A stretch of DNA of 64,000 bases from Sutcliffiella horikoshii DSM 8719 (lineage in GTDB: Bacteria; Bacillota; Bacilli; Bacillales; Bacillaceae_I): positions 183,478 to 247,477 of the forward strand of contig LQXN01000060.1 of assembly GCA_001648575.1 (NCBI GenBank). The letters are read 5' to 3'. The notes below the pieces were generated by a model. That model saw nothing but the letters and a program-made list of their open reading frames with translations. It was not told where the DNA came from and did not search any database. Below, one piece after another: positions 28,333 through 40,893 of the stretch. Each line of letters opens with the position of its first letter. The stretch's first letter is position 1. Both the position numbers and the translations under genes were made by a program.

Positions 28333-28586
28333 TTCTCTTTTTGTACGTATTCCGTCAAGGCAGCGATCGCCTCTTGTTCGTCATGACCGTCAGCGATCAA
28401 TGTAATTGTCGTACCGGAGCTGATGGCAAGGCTCATCAGGCCCATGATGCTTTTAGCATTTACTTTTTTACCGTCTTTTTCTAGGAAAACTTCGCAAGAG
28501 AAGCGATTAGCTTCCTGTACGAAAAGGGCAGCCGGACGAGCTTGCAAGCCCGTTTTCAAACGTACATCCACTTGTTTTTGTACCAT
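28329..28586 (-). CDS. crh: Crh, HPr-like catabolite repression protein
   Basis: HPr paralogue that is phosphorylated at Ser46 by HprK and acts as a CcpA corepressor, but cannot take phosphate from PEP. Gln15 replaces the HPr active His in 'KTGLQARPAALF', and Ser46 is present in 'NAKSIMGLMSLA'. 85 residues from the ATG at 28586, which has AGGAGGAAT upstream. It heads the crh-whiA group as in B. subtilis; its kinase hprK lies at 46271. Confidence 0.96.
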   Translation of the reverse strand: MVQKQVDVRLKTGLQARPAALFVQEANRFSCEVFLEKDGKKVNAKSIMGLMSLAISSGTTITLIADGHDEQEAIAALTEYVQKEN

Positions 28587-28656
28587 GTGTATTCCTCCTC
28601 TATCCAATTTATGTTGACTACTTCAAGTCTTCAATCGAGATTAGACCTTCACAGTT

Positions 28657-29601
28657 TTATTTAACAGATTCCCCTGCACGTAATTTATCGGCAATTTCAT
28701 CTATTTTTCTAAGCCGGTGATTGATGCCGGATTTACTGATCGCCCCGGTCGATACCATTTCCCCAAGCTCTTTCAATGTGACATCTTGATAAGTGACACG
28801 CAGCTCGGCGATTTCGCGAAGCTTGTTCGGCAGAACGCCAAGCCCGACCGTGCTGTCGATGAAGCGAATGTTTTCCACCTGCCTGATAGCGGCACCGATT
28901 GTTTTATTAAGATTGGCTGTTTCACAGTTCACCAATCTATTTACCGAGTTTCGCATGTCCCGGACAATCCGGATATCCTCGAATTTCAGCAATGCCTGAT
29001 GGGCACCGATGATACTGAGGAACTCTGCTATCTTTTCAGCTTCTTTCAGGTAGGTTATATAACCTTTTTTGCGCTCCAGCGTTTTACTGTTTAATTGAAA
29101 TACATTCATGAGCTCACATAATGATTCATTGTGTTCATGATAGAGCGAAAAGATTTCCAGATGATAGGAAGACGTCTCGGGATTATTAACAGATCCCCCT
29201 GCCAAAAAGGCACCACGCAAATAGGAGCGCTTGCAACATTTCTTTGAAATCAGCTCTTCAGAAATATCGCGGACAAAAGTAAAACCGTCCTTCAAAATCT
29301 TCAATTCATCCAAGATGTAATGGGCCTGCTCGGCATAACGTACGATATAGACGTTATTTTTTTTCAATCTCATCTTCTTACGTACAAGCAATTCGACACG
29401 CACATCGTATATCCTTTTTGTAAGTGTATAGATTCTGCGGGCGATTGCGGCGTTTTCTGTTTGGATATCCAAAATCAGTTTCCGATTGGAAAAGGAAAGA
29501 GATCCATTCATCCTGATCAGTGCCGCAAGCTCTGATTTTACGCAGCAGTCTTTCGTTTCTATGGTTGTCAGTTCTTTTTTTGTTTCAGAAGCGTAGGACA
29601 T
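28657..29601 (-). CDS. whiA: WhiA-family DNA-binding protein
   Basis: 314 residues; conserved protein with an N-terminal LAGLIDADG-like fold and C-terminal HTH ('[26 protein letters not shown]', about 270-300). In Bacillus it affects cell division and chromosome segregation rather than sporulation transcription. It lies between yvcK and crh, as in all bacilli. Confidence 0.95.
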   Translation of the reverse strand: MSYASETKKELTTIETKDCCVKSELAALIRMNGSLSFSNRKLILDIQTENAAIARRIYTLTKRIYDVRVELLVRKKMRLKKNNVYIVRYAEQAHYILDELKILKDGFTFVRDISEELISKKCCKRSYLRGAFLAGGSVNNPETSSYHLEIFSLYHEHNESLCELMNVFQLNSKTLERKKGYITYLKEAEKIAEFLSIIGAHQALLKFEDIRIVRDMRNSVNRLVNCETANLNKTIGAAIRQVENIRFIDSTVGLGVLPNKLREIAELRVTYQDVTLKELGEMVSTGAISKSGINHRLRKIDEIADKLRAGESVK

Positions 29602-29648
29602 CGGTGTTCACCCCCAATGTGAGATTACTTGCATCCGTTTGCAATTAT

Positions 29649-30614
29649 CTATTTGTCCATTTTTATCATTGAATATAAAAGTGATGCCACTTTTTGAGTG
29701 TCATGACGGATGACTCCATCCTCATAACGGATTATTTTGTCATGTACGATCTCCAGTCCTAATTTTGATAAAGCTGCAATATCGTACACAACCGGTGTTG
29801 CCATTTCTTTCTTATAGCGGACGGCAATCTCCTCAGGGATATCTTCTTCATTTACAAGGATCGTATCCATAAATCGGCAGCCAAGATGATCATACAATGC
29901 CTTGACATGGTCGCTTGCCGTGTACTCCAATGTCTCTCCTGCCTGTGTCATGACATTGCAGATATACACTTTCTTCGCATGCGCTCTGCATACCGCCTCA
30001 CCGATTTTGGGAACAAGTAGGTTCGGCAGGATACTGGTGTAAAGGCTTCCAGGCCCAACGATGATTAGATCCGCCTTTTCAATTTCCTCCACCGATTCCT
30101 GCAATGGCTCGACGTTCTCCGGTGTAAGGAACACACGCTTTATTTTTTCACCATGTGCAGGGATTTTCGATTCCCCAGTCACGATGGAACCATCCACCAT
30201 CTCCGCATGTAAAATAACGCTTTGATTGGCAGCCGGCAAAACCTTTCCACGTACATTCAACACTTTACTCATTTCACGGATCGCGTGGACAAAATCACCT
30301 GTGATAGTGGTCATGGCTGCCAGGAGCAGATTCCCAAGCGAGTGACCGGATAACCCGTTCCCTGTGGCAAAACGGTGTTGGAAAAGGTCTTCAATCAACG
30401 GTTCCACATCAGACAGCGCCGCCAAGACATTGCGCACATCCCCCGGAGGAGGAATATGAAGCTCGTCACGTAACCTTCCAGAGCTGCCACCATCGTCCGC
30501 GACCGTTACAACCGCAGTTATATCCACATCATAGTGTTTTAATCCGCGGAGCAGGACAGGAAGTCCCGTCCCTCCCCCGATAATGACAATTTTGGGTACT
30601 CTTTGATGTTTCAT
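29649..30614 (-). CDS. yvcK: YvcK/GlmR, gluconeogenesis and cell-wall regulator
   Basis: Member of the CofD/YvcK family that binds UDP-GlcNAc and promotes carbon flow to cell wall precursors during gluconeogenesis. 321 residues: 'IGGGTGLPVLLRGLK' (nucleotide-binding loop), 'TVADDGGSSGRLR', 'PPPGDVRNVLAALSD', 'GPGSLYTSILPNLL'. The ATG at 30614 overlaps the rapZ stop (TGATG), suggesting coupling. Confidence 0.95.
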   Translation of the reverse strand: MKHQRVPKIVIIGGGTGLPVLLRGLKHYDVDITAVVTVADDGGSSGRLRDELHIPPPGDVRNVLAALSDVEPLIEDLFQHRFATGNGLSGHSLGNLLLAAMTTITGDFVHAIREMSKVLNVRGKVLPAANQSVILHAEMVDGSIVTGESKIPAHGEKIKRVFLTPENVEPLQESVEEIEKADLIIVGPGSLYTSILPNLLVPKIGEAVCRAHAKKVYICNVMTQAGETLEYTASDHVKALYDHLGCRFMDTILVNEEDIPEEIAVRYKKEMATPVVYDIAALSKLGLEIVHDKIIRYEDGVIRHDTQKVASLLYSMIKMDK

Positions 30615-31504
30615 CAACGTTTACCCTTCCGCTTTTCAATATCTCGATGTGTAAGGAGTGTATCATACTCATCTTTATAATGCTTCGCAAAATACTCCGC
30701 CAACGTTACAGAACGGTGTTGCCCTCCTGTACATCCTATTGCGAGCACAAGCTGGCTCTTCCCCTCCCGCTTATAATACGGAAGCATAAAGCTCAATAAA
30801 TCACTTAGCTTTTCTACAAATTTCTGTGTTTCCGTCCATTTCAGAACATAAGAGGAAACCTCCTCATCAAGTCCCGTCATCGGTCTCATATGGTCGATAT
30901 AATGTGGATTCGGCAAGAAACGCACATCAAACACTAAGTCTGCATCAATAGGAAGTCCGTACTTGAACCCGAAGGAAACAACATTCAATTTGAAAGTCTG
31001 TTTGGAGTGGGTAGCAAATTGTTTGAGGATTTTCTCTCTAAGCTCACGCGGTTTTAAATTGGAAGTATCTAAAATCAGTTGTGCACGGCCTTTCAATTCT
31101 TCAAGCAGCTCACGCTCATGCTCGATTCCTTCAAGGGGCAGACCTGACTTTGCCAACGGATGTGATCTTCTCGTTTCCTTATAACGCGATACTAAAACAG
31201 AATCCTTCGCATCAAGGAATAGAATCTGCGGAGTCACCCACGATAATTCCGATATGTCATCAAGCGCTTCAAACAGGCTGTCGAAAAATTCACGGCCACG
31301 TAGATCCATCACCAACGCCACTTTATTCATTTTATTGCCCGACTCCTCCATCAACTCCAAAAACTTAGGAAGCAAGGTCGGAGGTAAATTATCGACACAG
31401 AAAAACCCGAGATCCTCCAGGCTTTGGATAGCAACGGTCTTACCCGCTCCGCTCATCCCGGTGATAATCACTAATTCTACATCGCTGCTCGTACCTGTAC
31501 TCAT
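30614..31504 (-). CDS. rapZ: RapZ (YvcJ), nucleotide-binding RNase adapter family
   Basis: 296 residues. P-loop '[10 protein letters not shown]' (about 16-25), 'DNLPP' and C-terminal '[16 protein letters not shown]'. In E. coli RapZ steers GlmZ sRNA decay; in Bacillus YvcJ is a GTPase affecting competence. Overlaps yvcK by 1 nt. Confidence 0.95.
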   Translation of the reverse strand: MSTGTSSDVELVIITGMSGAGKTVAIQSLEDLGFFCVDNLPPTLLPKFLELMEESGNKMNKVALVMDLRGREFFDSLFEALDDISELSWVTPQILFLDAKDSVLVSRYKETRRSHPLAKSGLPLEGIEHERELLEELKGRAQLILDTSNLKPRELREKILKQFATHSKQTFKLNVVSFGFKYGLPIDADLVFDVRFLPNPHYIDHMRPMTGLDEEVSSYVLKWTETQKFVEKLSDLLSFMLPYYKREGKSQLVLAIGCTGGQHRSVTLAEYFAKHYKDEYDTLLTHRDIEKRKGKR

Positions 31505-31545
31505 ACTCTATTCACTCCTTTTATTCCTACAAGGATTAGCGCTGC

Positions 31546-32004
31546 TTAGTTTGGATCCAAACGATAAGACAGCAACTCGAAGTCCGGGGTATACGTAAAT
31601 GTGCCGAAAATCATGCCAGATCCTTTGATGAGGTAATCAAGAATGTGAAAATCCCCTGGCGCCATTGGAAGTGCTGCTATATCCTCCTGCTTATGCCATT
31701 CGATTTTCCCTTCCTCTGATTCCTTCACATTTTGTCCATCATACTCAGTTGCAAGGAAAGTGAACATCATCCATTCGGATACGATGTCCTTTCCTTCTTT
31801 TATCACAAATGTAAAAACACCCTTAAGGGCAGGATTTTTTAAATAGATACCAGTTTCTTCACGATATTCACGCACGACCGTATCTTTTACCGATTCTCCG
31901 TGCTCCATTTTTCCACCAGGTGCAACCCACCATCCGCGACGCGGCTTTTGCAATAGTAGCACTTGGTCATCTTTTACTAGCACACAATTTGTTACTCTTT
32001 GCAT
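31546..32004 (-). CDS. yvcI: Nudix hydrolase (YvcI type)
   Basis: 152 residues. Nudix box 'GGKMEHGESVKDTVVREYREETG' (about 30-52) with the GX5EX7REUXEEXGU pattern. Hydrolyses nucleoside diphosphates linked to another moiety; annotated elsewhere as 8-oxo-dGTP diphosphatase-like. 41 nt before rapZ, same operon as in B. subtilis. Confidence 0.9.
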   Translation of the reverse strand: MQRVTNCVLVKDDQVLLLQKPRRGWWVAPGGKMEHGESVKDTVVREYREETGIYLKNPALKGVFTFVIKEGKDIVSEWMMFTFLATEYDGQNVKESEEGKIEWHKQEDIAALPMAPGDFHILDYLIKGSGMIFGTFTYTPDFELLSYRLDPN

Positions 32005-32057
32005 GGTTACAACCCCTTTTAATCTTAGCTGACTAATTTTAGATTTTCTTTTTCATT

Positions 32058-32243
32058 GGCTCTGTTAAAGCATACTGTTACTTTTTGCAGTAACCTAGCT
32101 GTTGATTGAAGCAATAGGCGAAGACTCCTGAGAGAGATAGCGTTTTAGGGGAGACCCCGCAGGCTAAAGCCGAGGAGGCTCCCCTAACGCCCCTAGGAAA
32201 GCGAAGCCTAGTGCGGAAATCAACAGCGATGTTTAACAGAGCC
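32058..32243. mobile_element. MITE-like element, subfamily B core, TIR GGCTCTGTTAAA
   Basis: 186 bp with perfect 12-bp terminal inverted repeats GGCTCTGTTAAA (32058-32069) and TTTAACAGAGCC (32232-32243), and near-identical 8-bp flanks TTTTCATT/TTTTTATT. The B core is inside (GTTGATTGAAGC...GGAAATCAAC); the arm CGTTTTAGGGGAG pairs with CTCCCCTAACG. No coding capacity. Confidence 0.85.
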
Positions 32244-32647
32244 TTTTTATTAAAAATAAAACTAGCCAAGTGTATCATTTTTTATTTTACAGCAAATGCA
32301 TCTATTAAGACACTAGAAAGTTCTACAATTTAACGAACTCTATGTAAGGGTTTCTGACAGGTATCGATTCCAGTTTGGAAGTGGAGTTTGAAAACGTTTT
32401 ATTTACTAAGTATATCATAGCTTTCTTGGATAAAGTATTCAAGGCGGTTTAGGTGGGAATGTAGGAGTGGGATTGGGGGTTGTATATATGGCGCTCTTGC
32501 TGAGTGGTGGTGAAGTGCTTTTATTCGGCCTTATTACTGGGGATCACTATCACTTGCTTCGTTCGTCTTCTATCTGACCTTTCCACTGGAAAACAACCCG
32601 CTTCGAGCTTATAAGATCCTTCTAAATCTCCCTCCCAAAAAAGGCAT
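32244..32647. other. Gap without recognised gene
   Basis: About 400 nt between the mobile element and the trxB terminator. I see no ORF with a ribosome site, no RNA gene and no clear operator. Confidence 0.5.
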
Positions 32648-32682
32648 AAAAAAAGGACACGGGAAAAAGGGAACCCGTGCCA
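32648..32682 (-). terminator. trxB terminator
   Basis: On the minus strand GGCACGGG-TTCCCTTTTT-CCCGTGTCC with TTTTTTT. It lies about 155 nt after the trxB stop. Confidence 0.8.
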
Positions 32683-32837
32683 TCAACTATATTTATAAAA
32701 GGGGGTCAATTACTATTTATATAATAACCGATTATTGTTTCAATGCTGTTACAGATGCGTTAAAGCCCAGTTACGTTTTGGTTAAGGGAATGTTTCGACA
32801 TGGTTCGACATGCCTAGTTTACCCATCCTTTAGCCCA

Positions 32838-33988
<1,151 letters not shown>

Positions 33989-33990
<2 letters not shown>

Positions 33991-35425
33991 ATGAAAGGGT
34001 AGCAACCAATTCCTCTACTCTTTTGATGTATTTTCTTAAAGTACTTGCTGATACCTCATACGCTTCCATCAGTTCTTTCTGTGTGACCGCATAGCCGTTA
34101 CCCTTGCTCCAAACGTAGGCAAAGGCGCCCGCCCAAGCAGGTGCATTTGTGAAAGTGATGGCTTCTTTTGAAGCACGTACATAAAGGTCAAACCATTCTT
34201 TTACGATGGAATCAAGCTGTTTCTTTTTCAATAAAGTTGCAATCTCAAATCCATTGACGACGTTCGCTGGTACATCCTTGCGATTTAATAAGGCAAACAT
34301 GGCAAACTCGCGGACTGTTGATGTGACGAAAGATTGTTCAAGGACATTTTTTACTGTTGTCTTACTTGAGAAGCTTGATTGGAAAATATGGTAAAGCTGT
34401 TCCGCTTCTTCTTCCTCAACCGTCATATCATCGACATTTTTCCACGGTTCTGTACCCGCTTTCTCAGGGTTCATTTCCAGCACTTTGGACCAAGATTGCT
34501 CGGCAAAGGTGTATCGCTCCGTTTGGTAGGCAGCATTAGCCAGCCAAAAATAAAACGTACCATCGCCCTGGAAACCGTTCTTCTGCAAGGAACGCAACCA
34601 CTTGAAGGACATTTCGTGCCGACCGATCAACCCGAAAGTTGCACCAAGCTTATATCGGTGCTCTACCAAAATAGGCGTCACCTTTTCAAGACGGTTCGCA
34701 AGCTCGTTCATTTCCTTTACATTGTTCTCGTAATGGAAAAACACAAGCAGGTTGCAGAGCGCATGCAGGTTACCTGGATTCTTTTCCAGCACTTCCTCCA
34801 GCACGTCCCTTGCCTTCATTAGGTTCCCCTTGTAAAAGTAGGCCAATGCCAAATTATTATATGCCGACCAAAATTGTGGATATTCCTCGATGATTTCCTC
34901 AAGTAAAGCTAAAGCTTCATCCAGCTCGCCTTTCTCTAAAAGACCCCTCGCGTTTTCCTGCATCACAATGAGATGGTCCTGACCTTCCGCATAATCCTCG
35001 GCTTCATCCGTTTCAATCTCAAGAAGATCAATCAGGTCTTCCGTATCCTCCACGAACTCCCCGTCCGGCTCCATTGTCAAATATTCCTCGGCATGCTTCC
35101 TAGCCTCCTGGAATAATCCCATATACGCATAATTGTTCGCCAAAAAGTAATGGCAATCGTGCATATCCGGAGCCAAATTTTCTATTATATCTTCTAAAAT
35201 TTCATTAGAACGTTGATAGTCTCCAAGCTCAGTCAAAACAATCGCCAGCTGACACATGATCGAAGCATCACTTGGTTTCATTGCTTCAGCACGCTGTAGC
35301 CATTTTCTAGCCTTATATAAATCCCGCTTACGGTAAGCGCGGATCCCCTTTTGAAAAAAATAATCGCCATTCTGCGCAAATGGGATGATCTTCGCAACTT
35401 GTTTCATATTCGGATTTTTTCCCAT
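33989..35425 (-). CDS. yvcD: TPR-repeat protein (YvcD type)
   Basis: 478-residue cytosolic protein with tetratricopeptide repeats in the N-terminal two thirds, e.g. 'GIRAYRKRDLYKARKWLQRAEAMKP', 'GELDEALALLEEIIEEYP', 'GNLMKARDVLEEVLEKNPGN', and a C-terminal winged-helix-like end 'VTQKELMEAYEVSASTLRKYIKRVEEL'. The ATG at 35425 has GGAGG upstream. It lies between trxB and the his operon, as yvcD does in B. subtilis. Function unknown. Confidence 0.88.
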
Positions 35426-35572
35426 TATAGCCTCCATACAAACTTACTTACCGTTCGTAGTATAACACAACAGGGGTTTGGAAGAATAGGTGGGAATTTT
35501 TGAATGTATACAAGTTTCCAGTGTTCAAGCGATTAGTAACTTCCTATTGTATAGCCTGAAACTACTAAATAG

Positions 35573-35600
35573 GAAAAACCGGGCAAAACCGCCCGGTCCA
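35573..35600 (-). terminator. his operon terminator
   Basis: On the minus strand ACCGGGCGG-TTTT-GCCCGGT with TTTTCC, next to the hisIE stop. Confidence 0.82.
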
Positions 35601-36257
35601 TTATTTTGTTCCGCCAGTCTTTTTCGCATGACGTTCTTCCAGTACTGCCAATACCTCGGCCAAGCTTACGTCCTGCTCACGCAAGAGGACCATCACATGG
35701 AAAAAGAGGTCAGCAACCTCCCAGGTCAGTTCCCCACGGTCACGATTCTTCGCAGCAATGATCACTTCTGCCGCTTCCTCGCCAACCTTTTTCAAAATCT
35801 TATCCACACCCTCTTCAAATAGATAGGTCGTATAAGATCCTTCAGGTTTTTCCACAGCACGCGAGGCAATCAAAGTCTCGAGATCGGCCAAAATGGAGGA
35901 TGCAGAAGCGGAATCCTCAATCTCTGCTCCCGCCTCAGAAAGCACCACTTCATGAAAACAGGTCGCTTCCCCTTTATGACAAGCCGGTCCATTAGGCTTC
36001 ACCAGTACGAGCACCGCATCCTGATCACAGTCATAACGCATCTCCACCACATGCTGTGTGTTTCCGGATGTCGCCCCTTTATGCCAAAGCTCAGAACGTG
36101 ATCTGCTCCAAAACCAGGTCTCCCGGGTTTCTATCGTTTTTACGAGCGATTCCCCGTTCATATAGGCAAGTGTCAGCACTTCCTTACTGGCAGCATCCTG
36201 GACAATGGCCGGGACAAGGCCCCTTTCATCAAATCTTATTGCTTCAAGATTGATCAT
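35601..36257 (-). CDS. hisI: Bifunctional phosphoribosyl-AMP cyclohydrolase / phosphoribosyl-ATP pyrophosphatase
   Basis: Steps 2 and 3 of histidine synthesis. 218 residues: HisI domain (about 1-115) with '[19 protein letters not shown]', 'YDCDQDAVL' and zinc Cys in '[12 protein letters not shown]'; HisE domain (about 125-210) with '[19 protein letters not shown]' and '[13 protein letters not shown]'. Last gene of the operon; its ATG overlaps the hisF stop by 4 nt. Confidence 0.97.
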   Translation of the reverse strand: MINLEAIRFDERGLVPAIVQDAASKEVLTLAYMNGESLVKTIETRETWFWSRSRSELWHKGATSGNTQHVVEMRYDCDQDAVLVLVKPNGPACHKGEATCFHEVVLSEAGAEIEDSASASSILADLETLIASRAVEKPEGSYTTYLFEEGVDKILKKVGEEAAEVIIAAKNRDRGELTWEVADLFFHVMVLLREQDVSLAEVLAVLEERHAKKTGGTK

Positions 36258-37012
36258 CGAACCTGCACCCCTTTCTCCTTTAAGTAGCTTTTCACTTCTT
36301 TGACACTTGTTTCTTTATAATGAAAAATGGAGGCGGCCAAGGCTGCATCTGCGGCTCCCTCTTCAAATGCCGAAAGGAAATGCGATGCTTCACCGGCACC
36401 GCCGGAAGCAATGACAGGTACTGAAACAGCTTCACTCACGGCTTTGGTCAATGCCAGATTGAAGCCTTTCTTCTCACCGTCACTGTCCATGCTCGTCAAT
36501 AAAATTTCGCCAGCCCCAAGCTTGACCGCTTCCATTGCCCAGTCCACCACTTCCTTGTCGGTTTCGCGGCGGCCTCCATGGGTGTACACCCTCCAAGAGC
36601 CAAGGGTCTCATCGTATTTTGCATCGATGGCAACCACAATGCACTGGGATCCGAAATAGTCCGAACCAGCCTGAATCAAATAGGGGTTCAATAATGCAGC
36701 AGTGTTCAAGGATACTTTATCAGCACCAGCCCGCAGCAGCCGCTTCATGTCCTCAATCGTGTTGATCCCCCCTCCGACTGTAAAAGGGATCGCCAATTTC
36801 GCAGCCACCTGTTCGACCACATCCACCATCGTCTCCCGGCCTTCATGGGATGCCGAGATATCCAGGAATACCAGTTCATCTGCACCCTCTTCATCATAAA
36901 AAGCGGCTAGTTCTACCGGATCTCCTGCATCACGAAGCTCCACAAACTGAACACCCTTCACCACACGGCCTTCTTTTACATCCAAACAAGGGATGATTCG
37001 TTTCGTCAGCAT
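36254..37012 (-). CDS. hisF: Imidazole glycerol phosphate synthase cyclase subunit HisF
   Basis: TIM barrel that, with HisH, closes the imidazole ring and releases AICAR. 252 residues: '[14 protein letters not shown]' with catalytic Asp, '[22 protein letters not shown]', '[17 protein letters not shown]', '[11 protein letters not shown]'. Adjacent to hisA. Confidence 0.98.
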   Translation of the reverse strand: MLTKRIIPCLDVKEGRVVKGVQFVELRDAGDPVELAAFYDEEGADELVFLDISASHEGRETMVDVVEQVAAKLAIPFTVGGGINTIEDMKRLLRAGADKVSLNTAALLNPYLIQAGSDYFGSQCIVVAIDAKYDETLGSWRVYTHGGRRETDKEVVDWAMEAVKLGAGEILLTSMDSDGEKKGFNLALTKAVSEAVSVPVIASGGAGEASHFLSAFEEGAADAALAASIFHYKETSVKEVKSYLKEKGVQVR

Positions 37013-37744
37013 CTATTTCACCTCTTCCAAGGCGCGGGCAAGATTTATTTTCTCCGTATAAATTGCTTTTCCGACAATGGAACCTGACACACCTTCACCT
37101 GCAAAATTCCTTAAAGCCAGTAAATCTTCAACAGAACTTACGCCACCTGAAGCAATGACAGATGCTCCCGTCACGCGGGCAAGCTCAACCGTCGCCTCCA
37201 CATTCGGCCCGGAGAGCATGCCGTCTGTCGCGATGTCTGTGAAAATAAATGTTTCCGCTCCGGCATCTGCAAGTTCTTTTCCAAGGACAGTCGCCTTTAC
37301 CGTCGACGTTTCTATCCAGCCTTCCGTTGCCACATACCCATCCTTGGCGTCAAGGCCGATCGCAATCCTTGAACCACCATGTTTGGCAAGCATTTCACGG
37401 ACAAAGGACGGATCTTTTATCGCCGCACTGCCCAAAATGACCCTGTCCACACCATTTGATAAATAGTGCTCCACGTCCGCAGCCGTGCGGATCCCTCCGC
37501 CGATCTGGACTTTTGCAGGAAGCTCACGGGCAACCTGCAGCACAAAGCGGTCATTCACCGGGGAACCCGCCTTCGCGCCGTCAAGGTCCACCATATGGAT
37601 CCACTCTGCCCCTTGGTCAACGAATGTTTTCGCCATATCAAACGGGGAGTCTCCGTATACCGTTTCCTTACTATAGTCGCCCTGGAGCAGGCGTACACAT
37701 TTTCCACCGCGCATATCAATCGCAGGATAGATGGTAAAACTCAT
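37013..37744 (-). CDS. hisA: ProFAR isomerase HisA
   Basis: TIM barrel isomerising the aminocarboxamide ribotide intermediate. 243 residues: '[19 protein letters not shown]', '[24 protein letters not shown]', '[14 protein letters not shown]', '[11 protein letters not shown]'. Directly abuts hisF and lies 1 nt from hisH. Confidence 0.98.
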   Translation of the reverse strand: MSFTIYPAIDMRGGKCVRLLQGDYSKETVYGDSPFDMAKTFVDQGAEWIHMVDLDGAKAGSPVNDRFVLQVARELPAKVQIGGGIRTAADVEHYLSNGVDRVILGSAAIKDPSFVREMLAKHGGSRIAIGLDAKDGYVATEGWIETSTVKATVLGKELADAGAETFIFTDIATDGMLSGPNVEATVELARVTGASVIASGGVSSVEDLLALRNFAGEGVSGSIVGKAIYTEKINLARALEEVK

Positions 37745-37745
37745 A

Positions 37746-38378
37746 TTATCGCTCCTCTTCCTTCACAAGTTTTACAAAGTTCTCTAAGATAGCCAAACCC
37801 ACATTGCTGCTTTTTTCAGGGTGGAACTGGGTCCCGAAAACATTTGCACTCCCGACCACTGCAGGTACCTGAACATCATATGTGCTGCTTGCCAATAATT
37901 CCGCTTCATAAAAATCCTTCACATAATAGGAATGGACAAAATAAACATAATCCTCAGGAACACCGTCAAGAAGCGGTGAGGCTTGCTTAAAATCAAGTTT
38001 GTTCCAGCCCATATGCGGCACCTTGTATGAAGCCCCTTCTGCTGTTACTCCAGGAAAGCGCTCGACCTTGCCTTTTAACAGGGACAAGCCACCTGTCACC
38101 CCGTTTTCTTCACTTTCCTCAAACAACAGCTGCATACCAAGGCAGATCCCAAGCAACTTTTTCCCGCGGGCCACTTCCTCTTTTATAAAAGAATCCAGAG
38201 CCGTTTCCTGCAAAATGGACATGGCATCGCAGAACGAGCCAACCCCTGGAAGGATGAGCCCTTCCGCCTCAAATAGCACATCGCGGTCATTAGTGATGAC
38301 GTACTCAGCATCCATCCGCTCGAGCGCCTTTGATACGCTATATAAATTCCCCATTCCGTAATCAATGATGCCGATCAT
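37746..38378 (-). CDS. hisH: Imidazole glycerol phosphate synthase glutamine amidotransferase HisH
   Basis: Class I glutaminase delivering ammonia to HisF. 210 residues: '[12 protein letters not shown]', oxyanion 'LPGVGSF', Cys nucleophile in '[13 protein letters not shown]', and '[10 protein letters not shown]' with His-Pro-Glu. Confidence 0.98.
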   Translation of the reverse strand: MIGIIDYGMGNLYSVSKALERMDAEYVITNDRDVLFEAEGLILPGVGSFCDAMSILQETALDSFIKEEVARGKKLLGICLGMQLLFEESEENGVTGGLSLLKGKVERFPGVTAEGASYKVPHMGWNKLDFKQASPLLDGVPEDYVYFVHSYYVKDFYEAELLASSTYDVQVPAVVGSANVFGTQFHPEKSSNVGLAILENFVKLVKEEER

Positions 38379-38381
38379 CGT

Positions 38382-38969
38382 CTATAACATTCCCTTCGTC
38401 GATGGTACTCCTTTAATACGCGGATCAATTGTCGTCGCTTCATCCAATGCACGTCCAAGCGCCTTGAAAATGGCTTCGATGATGTGATGCGTGTTCGTTC
38501 CGTAATGAACAATCACGTGTAGATTCATGCGCGCCTCCAAGGCAAGCTTCCATAAAAACTCATGCACAAGTTCCGTGTCAAATGTACCGACTTTCTGACT
38601 TGGGAATTCCGCTCTTATTTCAAGGTGGGGCCGATTACTAAGATCGACAACCACCTGTGCAAGCGCCTCATCCATTGGGACAAAAGCATTTCCATATCTT
38701 TTTATCCCCACTTTATCCCCAAGTGCATCTTTTAACGCCTGACCAAGGCAGATCCCGATATCCTCCGTTGTATGATGATCATCGATATCCACATCCCCAG
38801 TCGCCTTAAGATCCAGGTTGAACTGACCGTGCTTTGTAAAAAGGTCAAGCATATGGGTCATAAACGGAACCGGCGTCTCAAGCTTTGCCGCTCCTTCGCC
38901 ATCTATTGTAAAAGCAAGCTGAATCTGCGTTTCTTTCGTATTTCTTTCCAAACTAGCTGTTCGTGTCAT
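38382..38969 (-). CDS. hisB: Imidazoleglycerol-phosphate dehydratase
   Basis: 195-residue monofunctional HisB, without the phosphatase domain of E. coli HisB. Two halves with metal-binding '[13 protein letters not shown]' and '[15 protein letters not shown]'. 12 nt from hisD. Confidence 0.97.
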   Translation of the reverse strand: MTRTASLERNTKETQIQLAFTIDGEGAAKLETPVPFMTHMLDLFTKHGQFNLDLKATGDVDIDDHHTTEDIGICLGQALKDALGDKVGIKRYGNAFVPMDEALAQVVVDLSNRPHLEIRAEFPSQKVGTFDTELVHEFLWKLALEARMNLHVIVHYGTNTHHIIEAIFKALGRALDEATTIDPRIKGVPSTKGML

Positions 38970-38981
38970 CAGAATGTCTCC

Positions 38982-40259
38982 TCACTTTTCCTTGTTAGTA
39001 AATCGGGATTCCACTGCACGGGCATGCGCTTCTAAACCCTCTAGTCGTGCAAACGCTGCAATTTTATCCACATTCTCTTTCAAAGCCTGTTCACTATACA
39101 TAATCACACTGGACTTTTTCACAAATTCATCCACAGACAATCCACTGGAAAAGCGGGCAGTCCCATTAGTAGGTAACACATGATTCGGCCCTGCAAAATA
39201 ATCCCCAACCGGTTCTGAGCTGAATCTTCCCAAGAAAATCGCACCAGCATGCTTAATATAAGGCAGAAGGTTCATCGCTTCATCCGTCATCACTTCCAAA
39301 TGTTCCGGTGCCAGCTCGTTAACGACACGAAGCGCTTCTTCGATCGTTTCTGTCACAAAAATAGTGCCATAAGCTTCTATGGAAGCACGTGCTATCGCTT
39401 CACGCGGGAGGGTTGAAAGCTGCTGTTCCACTTCCTGTACAACTTCATCGGCAAGAGAGTGTGAAGTGGTGACAAGAACGCTTGAGGCCAATTCATCATG
39501 CTCTGCCTGAGACAATAGGTCCGCTGCAATCTCATTTGCCCTTGCCGTCTCATCCGCCAGCACCACTATTTCACTTGGTCCGGCAATGCTGTCGATATCC
39601 ACAAGCCCATATACTTCTTTCTTCGCTAGAGCGACAAAGATATTCCCAGGCCCTACGATCTTATCCACAGCTTCAATGCTTTCCGTCCCGTATGCAAGAG
39701 CTGCAACTGCCTGCGCTCCGCCGACTTTATAGATTTCATCCACACCAAGGATATCTGCTGCCACAAGTACACCAGCAGGCAAAGTACCATCATCGGATGG
39801 AGGACTAACCATAGCAATCCGTTTCACTCCTGCCACCTGCGCCGGAATGACATTCATTAGCACAGAGGATGGATAGGCAGCCTTCCCGCCAGGAACATAG
39901 ACGCCCACCGCATCAAGGGCCGTTACCTGCTGCCCGAGTATCGAGCCATCCGGTTTTGTGGATAACCACGACTGTTTTACCTGCTTTTGATGAAAATCAC
40001 GGATGTTTTCAGCCGCACTGTGGATTATGTTGATAACCTGTGGAGAAACTTGTTGATAAGCTTCCTTTATCTCCCCTTTTGTTACCTTCAATGTGGACAG
40101 CTTGGCTCCATCCCATTTTTCTGTGTATTCATATAGTGCCTTGTCACCTTTTTCTTTGACTGCTTGAAGCACCTGAAGGACAGCCACTCGCTGTTCTTCT
40201 GTTCCCTGGTCGATCGAGCGGCGCAATGATACTGTTTCTCCCACTTTTTTTATCCTCAT
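38982..40259 (-). CDS. hisD: Histidinol dehydrogenase
   Basis: Zinc enzyme for the last two oxidation steps, NAD-dependent. About 425 residues: '[20 protein letters not shown]', '[16 protein letters not shown]', '[13 protein letters not shown]', '[15 protein letters not shown]', '[10 protein letters not shown]'. The ATG at 40259 or the GTG one codon upstream (40262) both fit the GGGGAGG site. Confidence 0.97.
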   Translation of the reverse strand: MRIKKVGETVSLRRSIDQGTEEQRVAVLQVLQAVKEKGDKALYEYTEKWDGAKLSTLKVTKGEIKEAYQQVSPQVINIIHSAAENIRDFHQKQVKQSWLSTKPDGSILGQQVTALDAVGVYVPGGKAAYPSSVLMNVIPAQVAGVKRIAMVSPPSDDGTLPAGVLVAADILGVDEIYKVGGAQAVAALAYGTESIEAVDKIVGPGNIFVALAKKEVYGLVDIDSIAGPSEIVVLADETARANEIAADLLSQAEHDELASSVLVTTSHSLADEVVQEVEQQLSTLPREAIARASIEAYGTIFVTETIEEALRVVNELAPEHLEVMTDEAMNLLPYIKHAGAIFLGRFSSEPVGDYFAGPNHVLPTNGTARFSSGLSVDEFVKKSSVIMYSEQALKENVDKIAAFARLEGLEAHARAVESRFTNKEK

Positions 40260-40263
40260 CACA

Positions 40264-40893
40264 TTACACCTCCCCGACTACCTCAGCTAATCTATCCACA
40301 AGTTCATCTATCTGTTTATCTTTTAACCTGTAACTCACAGGATTCACAATCAGTCTGGATGTGATATCCACAACCCTTTCAAATTCCACTAGTCCGTTCT
40401 CCTTCAACGTCCGTCCTGTGGATACGATATCCACAATTCGATCAGACAGACCGATCAATGGGGCAAGTTCGATGGAGCCGTTCAGTTTAACAATCTCCAC
40501 CTGCTCCCCCTGCTCGCGGTAATAGCTTGACGCAATTCCCGGATATTTAGTCGCTATTTTAGGAGCAACATCCTTCATTTCCGTTCCAGGCAATCCGGCA
40601 ACCGCAAGATAGCAATCACTTATTTTAAGATCCAGAACCTCATAGACATCACGCTCTTCCTCCAGCATCACATCTTTGCCTGCAATCCCGACATCCGCCA
40701 CACCATGCTCTACATACGTCGTGACATCCATCGGTTTGGCTAAAATAAACCGCATGTTTTCGTCCGGTACATCAATGATCAATTTTCTCGTATCTTCAAG
40801 ATCGGGAGGAATCCGGTACCCCGCCTTCACCAGCAGCTGTGCCGCTTCTTCAAAAATTCTTCCTTTTGGCATCGCGATAGTCAGTACGCTCAT
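40264..40893 (-). CDS. hisG: ATP phosphoribosyltransferase, short form
   Basis: First committed step of histidine synthesis. 209 residues; the short form lacks the C-terminal regulatory domain and needs HisZ, which is encoded just upstream. '[12 protein letters not shown]', '[17 protein letters not shown]', '[12 protein letters not shown]'. Overlaps hisZ by 4 nt. Confidence 0.97.
   Translation of the reverse strand: MSVLTIAMPKGRIFEEAAQLLVKAGYRIPPDLEDTRKLIIDVPDENMRFILAKPMDVTTYVEHGVADVGIAGKDVMLEEERDVYEVLDLKISDCYLAVAGLPGTEMKDVAPKIATKYPGIASSYYREQGEQVEIVKLNGSIELAPLIGLSDRIVDIVSTGRTLKENGLVEFERVVDITSRLIVNPVSYRLKDKQIDELVDRLAEVVGEV

Noticed and set aside
32753..32820. Direct repeat GTTCGACATG upstream of the trxB terminator as a regulatory site
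   Set aside because: Two short copies downstream of trxB, no promoter nearby; likely chance.
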